From an uncultured Bacteroidota bacterium (lineage in GTDB: Bacteria; Bacteroidota; Bacteroidia; Bacteroidales; P3), in the NCBI GenBank assembly GCA_902790215.1, contig CADAQX010000019.1:1-40964 (forward strand): a stretch of DNA of 40,964 nucleotides, in the 5' to 3' direction. Below are positions 8,925 through 17,639 of this stretch, one piece after another. How positions within the stretch are numbered: position 1 is the first letter of the stretch; each line of letters begins with the position of its first letter. Made by a program: the position numbers and the translations under genes. The notes below the pieces were generated by a model. That model made no database searches and was not told where the DNA came from. It saw only the letters and a program-made list of their open reading frames with translations.

Positions 8925-9626
8925 TTAATCAGTCGGTTTACCAGTTTTATAGCCTATCCGTTTTCGTGGTGTTGTGGGTTTCTCACGCAGTTGGTCGAGG
9001 GCATCGTTGATGGCTTCTATCTGGAGGGCTATCTCTGTGTTGGTCTCCTCCTGCATGCGGTTGATGTCGTTCTGGTCGTGCAGGATTTCCTCCACATAGT
9101 TGTTCAGTTGGTCCACTTTGTGCGACAGTTGCTCTACCTTCAGGTTCACCCCTTGCCATGTACTCACCGCATGGCGTATCGCCATAAACGCCCGCATGAT
9201 GTTGATGTTGACTTGAATTGCCGTTTCCGACCGCAGTACCGAACTCAACATTGCAATGCCCAATTCGGTGAAAGCATAAGGAAGTGCTCTATCACCACCT
9301 CTGTTTGAAATCACAAATTGTGATTTCAAACTATCGCCATTAGTGGCAACATCTTTATTATCAGCAGTAGTAGCATCATTTTTTGAAATCACAATTTGTG
9401 ATTTCAAAAATGTCCACTCATTCTTATTCAGTCGAAACAAAAAGTCATCGGGAAAACGGTCGATATTACGTTTGACAGCCTGATTCAAGGCACGTGTTTC
9501 CACCCCATACAGCTCCGCCAAGTCGCGGTCGAGCATGACGCGCAAACCACGCACCTCATAGATGCGATGCCTGATAACCTCAACTTCTGAAGCTACATTG
9601 GTCGTTATTTCATTCCCGCTCTTCAT
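8925..9626 (-). CDS. ORF6N domain protein
   Basis: 233 residues. The ORF6N DNA-binding domain spans about 15-145 (YEVRGLRVMLDRDLAELYGV, KRNIDRFPDDFLFRL, YAFTELGIAMLSSVLRSE). A coiled coil follows (about 165-215) with a basic tail. The domain is interrupted by a duplication: LKSQIVIS and LKSQFVIS flank a Thr/Asn/Asp-rich linker, where typical members have one copy of this phrase. Each copy is encoded by a 27-nt DNA palindrome. ORF6N proteins come from phages and often accompany RhuM-type genes, as here. A captured nifJ-type promoter (9693-9724) lies 67 nt upstream and is the likely driver. Function beyond DNA binding is unknown. Confidence 0.82.
   Translation of the reverse strand: MKSGNEITTNVASEVEVIRHRIYEVRGLRVMLDRDLAELYGVETRALNQAVKRNIDRFPDDFLFRLNKNEWTFLKSQIVISKNDATTADNKDVATNGDSLKSQFVISNRGGDRALPYAFTELGIAMLSSVLRSETAIQVNINIMRAFMAIRHAVSTWQGVNLKVEQLSHKVDQLNNYVEEILHDQNDINRMQEETNTEIALQIEAINDALDQLREKPTTPRKRIGYKTGKPTD
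9304..9408. repeat. Two copies of a 27-nt palindrome inside the ORF6N gene
   Basis: Near-identical perfect palindromes at 9304-9330 and 9382-9408 with arms TTTGAAATCACAA / TTGTGATTTCAAA. They are coding, are separated by 51 nt, and sit at the duplicated LKSQ(I/F)VIS phrase. Confidence 0.9.
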
Positions 9627-9680
9627 TGGCGTTGTGTATAATTCTTTAATAGATACAACAATACGTCGCGTATAATACTA

Positions 9681-9811
9681 TACGTGAATTTACAAAAATA
9701 CGAAAATAAAATGGAGTGATGAAAATTATTTTTCAAACCAACAAAACCAACTGATAATATGGGCCCCTAAACTTCAATATACCGTCCTGCACTAAAGCCG
9801 TTTTTGAGTTC
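9681..9811 (-). repeat. nifJ-promoter junction repeat, copy D
   Basis: Matches 3691-3820 with few changes: phosphoesterase 3' end, spacer and promoter. The nifJ leader and codons are replaced by the ORF6N leader, so the break lies between promoter and nifJ. Confidence 0.87.
9693..9724 (-). promoter_or_regulatory. nifJ-type promoter captured by ORF6N
   Basis: Minus strand TTTC (9721-9724), 20 nt, TATTTTTG (9693-9700), with the same boxes and spacing as copies B and C. The next start codon downstream is ORF6N at 9626. Confidence 0.68.
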
Positions 9812-9838
9812 GTTGATGCAACCATCAAGCGTCGTCAT
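9767..9838 (-). pseudogene. 3' remnant of a second metallophosphoesterase
   Basis: The last codons read ELKNGFSAGRYIEV-stop, against HLRNGFNAGLYIEV-stop in the intact gene at 3776. Protein similarity with several silent changes shows descent from a working homologue. Codons upstream of about 9811 no longer match and merge into a dispersed intergenic repeat. Confidence 0.75.
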
Positions 9839-10165
9839 TTATTCGTTCCATATTCGATCGTTTTCCCATCGTTCTCCGTTTTAGAAAGGGAAAAATGAGG
9901 GAAACATATCGAAAAACGATAAGATAAGGAACGACGCAACATAGTGCCCGGAAGGTACACATAGGAACGTTGGGAACAAATATGCGACACTTTTGGAACG
10001 GTGGCGCAAGGTGGGGTAAGATGGCGTAATCCCTCACTGAATAAAAAGTAACTTTCGCGCGAAGCGGCAAGCGTCTTACTGAAAATAATGTTACCCACAT
10101 TCGGTCGCGACATTACTTTGTGCAACGGTCACCAGCTGAATTGAACCCCAATCGGCCATTAGGGA
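9830..10165. repeat. Intergenic dispersed repeat, related to 39086-39378
   Basis: No gene is supported here. The reverse complement of about 9833-9955 shares long phrases with 39232-39347 (TTTCCCTCATTTTTCCCTTTC, then a GGGAAAACGA/GAATAAATGAC segment). The right end at 10146-10163 carries CCAATCGGCCATTAGG, a variant of the terminal repeat found at 26692 and 39086. It is probably a decayed MITE-like element. Confidence 0.6.
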
Positions 10166-10849
10166 TTATTTTGAATTCACCGCCTCGCTTATCGCTTTCA
10201 GTACCAGACCTTCCATGATGTAGTAGGTGTCGGGGTTGGGGTGGCAGCCGTCGTCGCTCAGCTGCTTCAAAAAGCCGTTCTGCTTGTCGGCGAGGGCAGC
10301 GTGGTAATCGACATACACGATGCCGTTGGCTTCGGCGTATGCCCTCAGGCGCTTGTTGATATCGACGATGGTCTGGGCGGCATTCTTGATGTCGGGATTC
10401 CACCGGAAGGCAGCACACGGAGGGATGGAACTGATGATAGGCACAATGCCGCTGGCGCGTGCCAGGAGACACATCGCCACAACGTTATCGACCACTTTGT
10501 CGGGCTCCACCCAATAGATATTTTGTGCCACATCATTGGTGCCCGCCATGATGACAACAGCTTTGGGATGAAGGTTGATGACGTCAGCCGTGAATCGAGC
10601 CAGCATCTGCGTCGAAGTCTGTCCGCCGATGCCTCTGCCGCAATAGTTGTGACCACTGAAGAAAGTGGGATGATACGCAGCCCATAGCTCGGTGATAGAA
10701 TTCCCCATAAACACCACTTCGGGGAACTCTCTACTCTTGATAATACGCTCGTTGTCGGTCTTATAACGGTTAAAACCGAACCAATCGTCTTGAGAGAAAA
10801 CAGAGAATGTCATGATGAGAAAGGTAATGATAAATGTTGCTTTTTTCAT
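10166..10849 (-). CDS. Secreted SGNH/GDSL-family hydrolase
   Basis: 227 residues from the ATG at 10849. A signal peptide (MKKATFIITFLIMTFSVFS, cleavage near 19) precedes an SGNH fold: block I FMGNSITE (Ser near 51), block II Gly in GRGIGGQ, block III GTND (Asn near 105) and block V DGCHPN (Asp 200, His 203). These supply the Ser-Asp-His triad and oxyanion hole of lipases, esterases and carbohydrate acetylesterases. Export predicts a periplasmic or surface deacylase; the substrate is not readable. Several in-frame codons upstream (MQNYHS) are ignored because the signal peptide begins at MKK. It stands alone, 33 nt from the end of the next gene. Confidence 0.9.
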   Translation of the reverse strand: MKKATFIITFLIMTFSVFSQDDWFGFNRYKTDNERIIKSREFPEVVFMGNSITELWAAYHPTFFSGHNYCGRGIGGQTSTQMLARFTADVINLHPKAVVIMAGTNDVAQNIYWVEPDKVVDNVVAMCLLARASGIVPIISSIPPCAAFRWNPDIKNAAQTIVDINKRLRAYAEANGIVYVDYHAALADKQNGFLKQLSDDGCHPNPDTYYIMEGLVLKAISEAVNSK

Positions 10850-10881
10850 ACTGTGATAATTTTGCAATAATTGACACTATT

Positions 10882-13401
10882 TCAGAGTCCTCTTGTCCTG
10901 CGGGGAGCAGCGGAGATAACGGCACTTCGGGGGCGAGTGTTGGTAGCACTCTTGCTTGCCGTCTTGCTTTTGGCAGGAGAGGCTGCCGGTTTACTTTTGC
11001 CCGCGGGCTTGCTTGCAGGCTTCCCTGAAGGCTTACCTGACGAAGGGCTGCTGGCTTTGGGCTTAGTTACCGCCGGCTTCTCTTCTGTCGCAACAGGCTG
11101 GGAAGGGCTTTCATAGTCCGTGGGGGTGTAGTTGCCGCGATTGCGCTTGTAGTTGGTCATCGAGTTCACACGGCTGATGCGCGACGAAAGGTTATGGCCG
11201 CCGGTTGTCAGCAGGTCGGCGTAGGTGATGATGAGCGACGAAGTCTTCATGTACCGCCCCGCGTTGGCCTTCAGGTTGGCGGCATACCAGTTCTTCACAT
11301 CCTTCAAGTCCATCCCCAAGAGGTCGAGATTGTTCTTGCCCACCTCGCGCATCAACATGTTCACCCGCCGGCCGCGCAGCATGGTGTTGTAGCTCTCGCG
11401 GTCGTGGATTCTTACCCCGCGAGGATAAGAGAGGTATCGCGCCAGCTGCTTGAACTGCTCCTCGCTGAGGCCGCACAGCATATTCTTCACCTCCAGCAGG
11501 CTCCTGCCGATGCCCGCCTTGGTGTCGCGGTGCACATTGCGGTAGATGGCGTCGATATGCTCCTCGCTGTACGAGATATTGTGTTTCTGCTCGTTCTCGC
11601 GCAGCTGCTTGTCGAGGTGCTCCTTCTGGTAGTTTACGAAACTGCGCTGCGACAGGCTGTCGGCCAGCGTGCCAATCTCCTCCTCGCTGAGCTGCCGGAG
11701 CAGGGTGAGCAAATCTGCCGAAGGCTTGTAAAGCAGGAAAGGCTTGTTTTTGGGGAAAGAAGGATATGTGTTGCCCGAATAGGTGATGTTGTTGTCGATA
11801 AACAGCTGGTACAATGCCGTGTATTGCACCACACGCGCCAAGTCGGTGTTGCCGAGGGTGGCGAAATAGTGATAGGCCTGGCTCTCGTAGCGGTAGCCTA
11901 TCGACTGGCTCCGCTCCTGCGAGTTGAAGTAGCTCACCGGCAGCGAGCCCGTGCGGCCTAAAGTATAAATGGTGTATTTGATTGTGTTATTGCTTGAATG
12001 TGTTAATGTGTGAGTGTTGGAGACATCGTTTTTCTCACAATCGATGGCATACATCGCTCCGGCGGTGTTCCAATTATATACCAGCTCGTTCAGCCCCAGC
12101 TTGCGGAACAGGGGTTGGTCGAAGGGGTAGTAACCCGGCTCGGGGTAACGGTAGTAGCCCTCCTGTATGGTGCCGCGTTCCGACCAATCCTTCAGCAGCA
12201 CGTCGGTGATAGTCATCAAGTCGCCAAACTCGGTGTTCTCCAGCTCGCGGCTCAAGTAGGTGGGGCACCAGTCGCGCCCGTTGTTCATCTTTCCGGCCAT
12301 CAGGTCGTTGATGTCCAGGCTTTGCGACAGTTCCTTCTCGGTGGTAGAGGCCAGCAGCAGGATGCTCTCTATCTGCAGCGGGGGCAGCTCATACAGCGGC
12401 GACTGACGCTCGCGGCCAATGATAACCAGCGTGCTGCTGTCGGCCAAGGCTCCCAGAATCAGGTCGGCATCCAGCGTAAACTGCCGTATGGGAGTACGGG
12501 CATCCTGCCCGTCAAAAGGAGTACGGGCATCCTGCCCGTCAACGGCAACACGGGCACCCTGCCCGTCAACAGCAACACGGGCAAGATGCCCGTTACCAGC
12601 AACACGGGCAAGGTGCCCGTACTCCTGATGACGGGCAGGGTGCCCGTACTCCTCGTACTCCAAAAGATCAGCATTCTTTGCAAGAGCCCAGGCCACAAAG
12701 CCCGGCTGTTGACTAAAGAAAACACCGCGCGCTTTCTTGGCAAAAATGTCACTAATAGTCAGCACAGTGTTTGTGTCATCAAGACGGATGAAGCCCTCGC
12801 CTTCCTCCATAAACCAAGTGTTAAACTCTTCCAACGTAATCTGGTAGTCGATATTCTCCTTGGCGAAATAACGGCGTTTTTCTTCGGCAGGCAACTTCAT
12901 CACCGTGGGCTTGTATTCGGAAAAGAAGAGTTCCCTATTCAGCCGCTTGAGCAGTCGGTCGCAATTCTCCTGTGTGGCGTTGCCCAGCAGGATGATCAGG
13001 TCGGTGGTGTAGCCGTCGTAGCCGATGGAGTGCTTGCGTTGCTCTGACTTATGCTTGAATTGGGCAAAGATGGGCGCGATGGAATCCGTCTCGAAGTGTG
13101 GCGGGATGTCGCTCAGCAGAATCATGCGGCTGCTGTCTGAGAATGACGCCATCCCGACGGTCTGGTAATGGAAGCGGTATTTCTTGCGGAAGTCTTTGTA
13201 AATGGAGTCCGCCATCCCCGCCGCCTCGCACCGGTCGATATCTACATTCTGGTTGGGGATATACTCATAATCAAACAGCCGTGCGCTCTCCCGCTTCACG
13301 CTCTCCCCTACCCCCGTCCGCCACAGAAGCAACACAACCGCAGCAACGATTGCAGCAATAGCAACCAGCCAGACAGCCGTTTTATGATTCTGTATTTTCA
13401 T
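10882..13401 (-). CDS. Large membrane-anchored protein of unknown function with in-frame REP array
   Basis: 839 residues from the ATG at 13401, which overlaps the previous stop (ATGA). Residues about 8-28 form one membrane segment (AVWLVAIAAIVAAVVLLLW); the rest should be periplasmic. No known domain is recognised. Around residues 245-300 lies a repetitive stretch (GHLARVA, VDGQDARTP and similar) encoded by six 27-bp REP-like units, clearly an insertion. A further REP-like phrase, RTGSLPVS, occurs near 480. The C-terminal 70 residues are low complexity (Lys, Pro, Ala, Ser), ending in basic residues. It is the last of three overlapping genes with the two upstream envelope proteins, so all three probably form one complex. 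Homologues would be expected in Bacteroidales only. Confidence 0.72.
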   Translation of the reverse strand: MKIQNHKTAVWLVAIAAIVAAVVLLLWRTGVGESVKRESARLFDYEYIPNQNVDIDRCEAAGMADSIYKDFRKKYRFHYQTVGMASFSDSSRMILLSDIPPHFETDSIAPIFAQFKHKSEQRKHSIGYDGYTTDLIILLGNATQENCDRLLKRLNRELFFSEYKPTVMKLPAEEKRRYFAKENIDYQITLEEFNTWFMEEGEGFIRLDDTNTVLTISDIFAKKARGVFFSQQPGFVAWALAKNADLLEYEEYGHPARHQEYGHLARVAGNGHLARVAVDGQGARVAVDGQDARTPFDGQDARTPIRQFTLDADLILGALADSSTLVIIGRERQSPLYELPPLQIESILLLASTTEKELSQSLDINDLMAGKMNNGRDWCPTYLSRELENTEFGDLMTITDVLLKDWSERGTIQEGYYRYPEPGYYPFDQPLFRKLGLNELVYNWNTAGAMYAIDCEKNDVSNTHTLTHSSNNTIKYTIYTLGRTGSLPVSYFNSQERSQSIGYRYESQAYHYFATLGNTDLARVVQYTALYQLFIDNNITYSGNTYPSFPKNKPFLLYKPSADLLTLLRQLSEEEIGTLADSLSQRSFVNYQKEHLDKQLRENEQKHNISYSEEHIDAIYRNVHRDTKAGIGRSLLEVKNMLCGLSEEQFKQLARYLSYPRGVRIHDRESYNTMLRGRRVNMLMREVGKNNLDLLGMDLKDVKNWYAANLKANAGRYMKTSSLIITYADLLTTGGHNLSSRISRVNSMTNYKRNRGNYTPTDYESPSQPVATEEKPAVTKPKASSPSSGKPSGKPASKPAGKSKPAASPAKSKTASKSATNTRPRSAVISAAPRRTRGL
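12492..12660. repeat. In-frame array of six REP-like palindromic units, 27-bp period
   Basis: Tandem units each carry a small palindrome such as ACGGGCATCCTGCCCGT or ACGGGCAAGGTGCCCGT with a 10-nt spacer. The period of 27 nt equals nine codons, so the host gene stays open. The same palindrome family occurs around the RAYT gene (24890-24951, 25521-25690), after HIRAN (26475-26545) and near 27822. Confidence 0.9.
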
Positions 13402-14528
13402 ACGTATCTGTTTATTATAAAATCCACTAAACAGCCCTTTTTGTCGATGATTAGGGTGGCATCCATATCGTTGGCATTGCCGGGCGAAGCGGGGTCGTTG
13501 CTTGGGGTGTAGCGGATGTTCAGCACATAGTTGTTCTTCACGCGCTCGACCCATCGTATATTACCGTATTGAGGGAAGCGGTATCCTCGTGCCGCCATTT
13601 CCCTTACAACAGCATCATAGACTTTCGTCCTTCCTGTCATCCGTTGCACTTCCTCCTGCGTTATCCCCTGCCATCTGAGAAGGGACATCCACTGACCGCT
13701 AGAATTGAAGCCTACTTCATAACCATTGCTATAAGAGACTATGTAATAGTCGTGTCCGTCATACTTGAAGCTTTTATACTTGGTCAGCATGTCGATTGGG
13801 TATTCCTTCGGCAAGTGATTTCTGACTATTCTAGGCAAGTCTTCGTAGTAACAATCGAAATAGGCGTCATTCTGCTGGGTAAAGAATATCCCTTTGTCTA
13901 GCACTTGCGGCTTCCTGCTGAGGCTTTCAACATACGTGACCACAGGCCCGTTGCTTCTTATGTCCATCAGCTGACGCCGGGTGAGGTTTAGCTTTGCCTG
14001 CCAATAGTTGTCGCCACCGTCATTCACCATAATAAACCGACGCTCGGGATGGTGATACTTCCCCTTCAAGCAGTTGATATAGGCGCATGTGTCGCCCACT
14101 TTGTTGAGGTAGATGATGTATTGGCGGGTGAAGAGATTGTAGTGCGATGCTGTGAGGCATTCGGGAATCATCTGTGCGGAGTCGGCTCTGCGGTTAAGCA
14201 CCTCTGCCAACACCTCCTCGGCTCGTTGCACCTCATTCAGCCAGGCACCGTCGAGTAGAGTTCCTTTTACTTTGGCCTGAAAGAAAGAACGCTGAAAGAA
14301 GTCGGCGGTCTTCATCAGGTAGCCCACCACGCCTTCTTCGCCGCTGCATGCATAGAAATCTATCAGGGTATCGCTGCCGGCAGAAAGAAAGTCCAACTCA
14401 CTACAGCTTGCCGTATCCTTTGGCACTGGAGCAATAGACACTACCCGCATTGGCCGCAGCCCAATCAAGTCTTGTCCGCCGGCAATCAGCGGCAGAAGGC
14501 AGAAGGCAATTAGCAGTAGCTTTTTCAT
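13398..14528 (-). CDS. Secreted protein of unknown function, middle gene of envelope operon
   Basis: 376 residues with a clear signal peptide (MKKLLLIAFCLLPLIAGGQ). The mature protein has several Cys residues (CSELDF, YACSGEE, CAYINCLKG, DCYYEDL), suggesting disulphides in the periplasm. The last 80 residues (YDAVVREMAARGYRFPQY, then NDMDATLIIDKKGCLVDFI) look like a small beta-rich domain. I do not recognise the family. The start overlaps the upstream stop by 1 nt (TAATG) and the stop overlaps the next start (ATGA), so it is tightly coupled to both neighbours. Confidence 0.7.
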   Translation of the reverse strand: MKKLLLIAFCLLPLIAGGQDLIGLRPMRVVSIAPVPKDTASCSELDFLSAGSDTLIDFYACSGEEGVVGYLMKTADFFQRSFFQAKVKGTLLDGAWLNEVQRAEEVLAEVLNRRADSAQMIPECLTASHYNLFTRQYIIYLNKVGDTCAYINCLKGKYHHPERRFIMVNDGGDNYWQAKLNLTRRQLMDIRSNGPVVTYVESLSRKPQVLDKGIFFTQQNDAYFDCYYEDLPRIVRNHLPKEYPIDMLTKYKSFKYDGHDYYIVSYSNGYEVGFNSSGQWMSLLRWQGITQEEVQRMTGRTKVYDAVVREMAARGYRFPQYGNIRWVERVKNNYVLNIRYTPSNDPASPGNANDMDATLIIDKKGCLVDFIINRYV

Positions 14529-15409
14529 TATTTGTGTAGCAGACTACCTTCACCTTTCAACTCCTCGAGGCGGGAGTCAAATTCGTGCATCGTCGTCAGG
14601 CTGTCGGGATTAAGTGGACCAGAATAGAAATCGTTAAAGTCGGGCTCTGCATTTTTAGAATCCTCCAATGCCAACGACAACTCGTTTGTGTAATCCATCA
14701 CCTTCTGTTCTTCTATGCCGATAGACTCCATGTTTTTCTGATTGTTGTAGCGTATGGTGGCGGCCACATGCAAAAGCCAGGCCCTCCAGTAATGGATGCC
14801 TTTCAATGAGCGCCGAACCTTCTCTGAGCGAAGAATTTTTATGGGCACGGTGCTACCCTCGTAATTTTCTGGATGGTCTTTGATATCGAGAATGGTCTCG
14901 TTCAAATCGGTTGCCCGTTTGTTCCAATATTCCTCGACCGAATTCATCGTCGAGAAGCATTGCCCTGCAATACTGATGAAAGTGACATTTCCCATGTTCT
15001 TCCATGTCTCGATGTTGTTGGAAAAGATATTCTCCGCCGATTTGTCGTGCGACATAAACGGGAAGGATGTAACTTGGTCTATCAAGCTGTTCAGTTCCCC
15101 TTCGGGCATCAGTTCAAGTTCTCCTAGGGGCTTGCTAAGCAGCCATGTGGCAACGCTGTCAGCAGGAGCCAAATACACTGAATAATCATCCATAAGTCGT
15201 GCAAAGATCTCGATATTGCTCATCACCATCATTGCCGAAAGGCGGCGGTCCTTGGCACGTTGATGGTTTTCTGTCAATTGGGCTGCAATGAGGGTAAATA
15301 CCAACGAAATGGTGGTACCAATAACAATCATTCCTATCTGTTTCCAAAAGCTGCCTTTCTTGGTATTCACATTGATTTTCGGGGGCCTGACGATGTTGAG
15401 CTTGACCAT
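14528..15409 (-). CDS. Single-pass membrane protein of unknown function, first gene of envelope operon
   Basis: 293 residues. A short basic cytoplasmic tail (about 1-23) is followed by one membrane helix (IGMIVIGTTISLVFTLIAA, 25-43) and a helical, charged extracytoplasmic domain. No enzymatic motif is visible. It leads a three-gene unit with the secreted and membrane-anchored proteins downstream, linked by TAATG and ATGA overlaps. Upstream, 15410-15612 holds no gene; a GTAACACTAATGTTA phrase there is partly palindromic. Function unknown. Confidence 0.7.
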   Translation of the reverse strand: MVKLNIVRPPKINVNTKKGSFWKQIGMIVIGTTISLVFTLIAAQLTENHQRAKDRRLSAMMVMSNIEIFARLMDDYSVYLAPADSVATWLLSKPLGELELMPEGELNSLIDQVTSFPFMSHDKSAENIFSNNIETWKNMGNVTFISIAGQCFSTMNSVEEYWNKRATDLNETILDIKDHPENYEGSTVPIKILRSEKVRRSLKGIHYWRAWLLHVAATIRYNNQKNMESIGIEEQKVMDYTNELSLALEDSKNAEPDFNDFYSGPLNPDSLTTMHEFDSRLEELKGEGSLLHK

Positions 15410-15612
15410 GTTTACTGTTTTTTTTGTGTAACACTAATGTTAAAATGCGGTTTTACCGATGCCAGCTAAGCCCTCGTAAACCCGTAATAATCTTTGAATT
15501 ACAAATACAATCGATTGCCGTCTCATCATAATTCACAATGCAAATATACACAAAAATCTTGACCTGTTAACGTCGATATGGAAATAAATTCCAATCGTTT
15601 CAACAGTCAGAA

Positions 15613-15882
15613 TTAATGACGAATAAGCGTGTTCAGAAAGAACACCACCGCCGCCAGCTGCAATACAAAAATAGCCGGCACCCCGTAGCGGAACTTCTTC
15701 TTCTGTGTCTTGTGGCGGAAGAGCTGCATCGCCAGCCATGCGCCCACGCTGCCGCCCAATGCCGCAAACCCCAGCAGCGTGGCCTCCGGCACCCGCCAAC
15801 GTCCACGCCGAGCCTTCCACTTATCTACGCCGTAAACCGCAAAGGTCAGCACATTTATCGCCAAAAGATATTTTAGCAACAT
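15613..15882 (-). CDS. DUF1294 small membrane protein
   Basis: 89 residues from the ATG at 15882. It has the DUF1294 signature YGVDKWKARRGRWRVPE (about 17-33) followed by LLGFAALGGSVGAWLAMQLF and a KTQKKKF segment. Three hydrophobic helices suggest an inner-membrane protein. The start is only 1 nt beyond the stop of the upstream gene, so the pair is an operon. The family has no settled function. Confidence 0.85.
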   Translation of the reverse strand: MLLKYLLAINVLTFAVYGVDKWKARRGRWRVPEATLLGFAALGGSVGAWLAMQLFRHKTQKKKFRYGVPAIFVLQLAAVVFFLNTLIRH

Positions 15883-15883
15883 A

Positions 15884-16393
15884 TTATAGCAACTCCTCCG
15901 ACCAGCCGTGTCCGAGATCCCAGTGATAGTCAACCACAAACTCGAAGTCGATAGGCAGATTGAACTCATCCTCCAGGAGCTCATGCAGTTTCTCGGCATC
16001 CACCTTGTGCCCACTCACGCCGTCGTGCAGCCAGCTACCAACACAGACATAGAAGCGGTCTGTGGCCTCGTCAAGGAAGATACGCCCGCGGGGAATTAGT
16101 GTGTAGTTGTGCTCCTGGTAAAAGATGGACTTGGTGTCGCCTTTGGCTTCGGCACGATGGTGCTGCTTCTGCCAATACGTCTTGTGAAGTTTGGAGATAG
16201 TAGCACGACCGTTGACAAAAGTAGCCAGTTCGGCATCCATTTTCTCCACACCGAAAAGCGACTGATTGACCACATCGTACCAGAAAATACCGAGTTTGGG
16301 CTTGCCGTTGTCAAGAAACGACGACATAGACTCGACAAGACTGCGATGCTCCTCGTCGTTGGTATGATTGATTCCGTTATTGTCTTTAATCAT
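15884..16393 (-). CDS. Conserved protein of unknown function
   Basis: 169 residues, soluble, acidic. Phrases include KLGIFWYDVVNQSLFGVEK, YTLIPRGRIF and GHKVDAEKLHELLEDEFNLP. The tail DLGHGWSEELL is rich in aromatic and acidic residues. No motif allows a function; it resembles small cytosolic Bacteroidetes proteins of unknown role. It is co-transcribed with the DUF1294 gene and diverges from the membrane-protein gene at 16502. Confidence 0.7.
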   Translation of the reverse strand: MIKDNNGINHTNDEEHRSLVESMSSFLDNGKPKLGIFWYDVVNQSLFGVEKMDAELATFVNGRATISKLHKTYWQKQHHRAEAKGDTKSIFYQEHNYTLIPRGRIFLDEATDRFYVCVGSWLHDGVSGHKVDAEKLHELLEDEFNLPIDFEFVVDYHWDLGHGWSEELL

Positions 16394-16448
16394 ATAGGGG
16401 ATAACGCATATAGCTGCTGTTTATTGTATGTGGTCACAACATATATGA

Positions 16449-16464
16449 ACGGATGCGCATCCGT
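16449..16464. promoter_or_regulatory. Perfect 16-bp palindrome between divergent genes
   Basis: ACGGATGCGCATCCGT lies in the 100-nt gap between genes at 16393 (minus) and 16502 (plus). It could be an operator serving both or a small repeat of the REP type; no regulator is identified. Confidence 0.5.
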
Positions 16465-16501
16465 GTGGCAATAAAAAACGTCTGCCCGCGTTATGCAGCA
16501 A

Positions 16502-17557
16502 ATGAAGGAACTAATCGTCATACAGGGTGCTACCCGCACCGAGGCAGAACAACTGCTGCACCAAGTGGCGCAGCAGCTCGACCCCGAGGCCTCCATCACC
16601 TCGTTGCAGCTCTTTGCCACCCGCCGCGCCGACATCTTTGCCGTGCGTCCCAGCCGCCTGTGCGAGGGGTGGGACTTCTCCGACTTCTGCCTCCACCTCA
16701 AGGCCGCCCTCGCCGAACACAGCGGCATCACCGCACAGGCGTGGATCCAGCTCCCCGGCGACACCATGAACGGCCTCCCTGCCCACCAGATGCTCTGCAT
16801 CGGCTTCGACCGCCCCTCGCCCGACGAACTGACTATCACCGACCCCGACGGCACGTGCTACGAATTCATCCTCTACACCGACGAGGAAAGCGGCGAGGAA
16901 TTCGTGATGGCCGAGCCAGCCGGCACGGGCGACTACCACCCCCGTCCCAAACTCCAGCTGCAGCCTCTCTGCCACATCGCCGTGGGCGAACGACGCCCGT
17001 TCAAAAGCCTCCGCCGCCTATACGAGAAGATGTGGGAAAGTGACTCCGAGTGGATAGTGGGCCTCGTATCGATCCTTTCCATCGTCGCCTTCTTCGCCCT
17101 CATCATCGTTGCCATCTTGGGTGCCTGGGATTTTTCTGAAACCGTGCTGCCACTCTCCATCCCCGACCTCGCGCCGTTCATCTGCTTCCCCGCCGTTGGC
17201 CTCATTCTCGCCCTGCTCAACGTGACGTTCAAAAACTACAACTTCTGGGGACGTTTCGTCTATAGCACCATCGCCACAGCCATTGTGACGGGCCTGCTGA
17301 TGGTCGCCGTTTTTTCCACCAACCGCCTCATCCCCGCCGGCGACCCCGTCGTGGGGCAAGGCGTAGTCACCCGGCATATTGAAAACAAAGGCTCAAACAG
17401 CTACTACATCGACGTCACCGCCCCCGTCAAAGGCACCATCTACTTCCGTATGCAGCACGACGGCTCCCTCCGCATCGGCGACACCGTCAGCCTCACCCTC
17501 CGCCACGGACTCTTCGGCATGTACCATACCAAATCCGTAAAAGGGGGCAATTCTTAA
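16502..17557 (+). CDS. Membrane protein of unknown function
   Basis: About 351 residues from the second ATG (MKELIVIQG); an upstream ATG at 16493 is also possible. Residues 1-180 form a soluble domain with no known motif. They are followed by three or four membrane helices (IVGLVSILSIVAFFALIIV, FICFPAVGLILALL, IATAIVTGLLMVAVF) and a C-terminal beta-rich extracytoplasmic segment (YYIDVTAPVKGTIYFRM). The layout suggests a cytosolic sensor or binding domain coupled to the membrane, but this is inference. Confidence 0.7.
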   Translation: MKELIVIQGATRTEAEQLLHQVAQQLDPEASITSLQLFATRRADIFAVRPSRLCEGWDFSDFCLHLKAALAEHSGITAQAWIQLPGDTMNGLPAHQMLCIGFDRPSPDELTITDPDGTCYEFILYTDEESGEEFVMAEPAGTGDYHPRPKLQLQPLCHIAVGERRPFKSLRRLYEKMWESDSEWIVGLVSILSIVAFFALIIVAILGAWDFSETVLPLSIPDLAPFICFPAVGLILALLNVTFKNYNFWGRFVYSTIATAIVTGLLMVAVFSTNRLIPAGDPVVGQGVVTRHIENKGSNSYYIDVTAPVKGTIYFRMQHDGSLRIGDTVSLTLRHGLFGMYHTKSVKGGNS

Positions 17558-17639
17558 TTCTGCGCTCCAAACGAAAAACTTCCGCGCCATATCGCAAAAA
17601 AAGCGTACTTTTGCACCCTCTAACAAAACAACAACCGAC

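Noticed and set aside
9825-10125. Two overlapping minus-strand frames of 90-96 codons
   Set aside because: They lie in a dispersed repeat also found at 39232-39347, where the frames are not conserved.
12492-12660. Regularly spaced repeats resembling a small CRISPR array
   Set aside because: The units are palindromic REP-like sequences, the spacers are about 10 nt and not unique, the array is in frame in a gene, and no cas gene is near.
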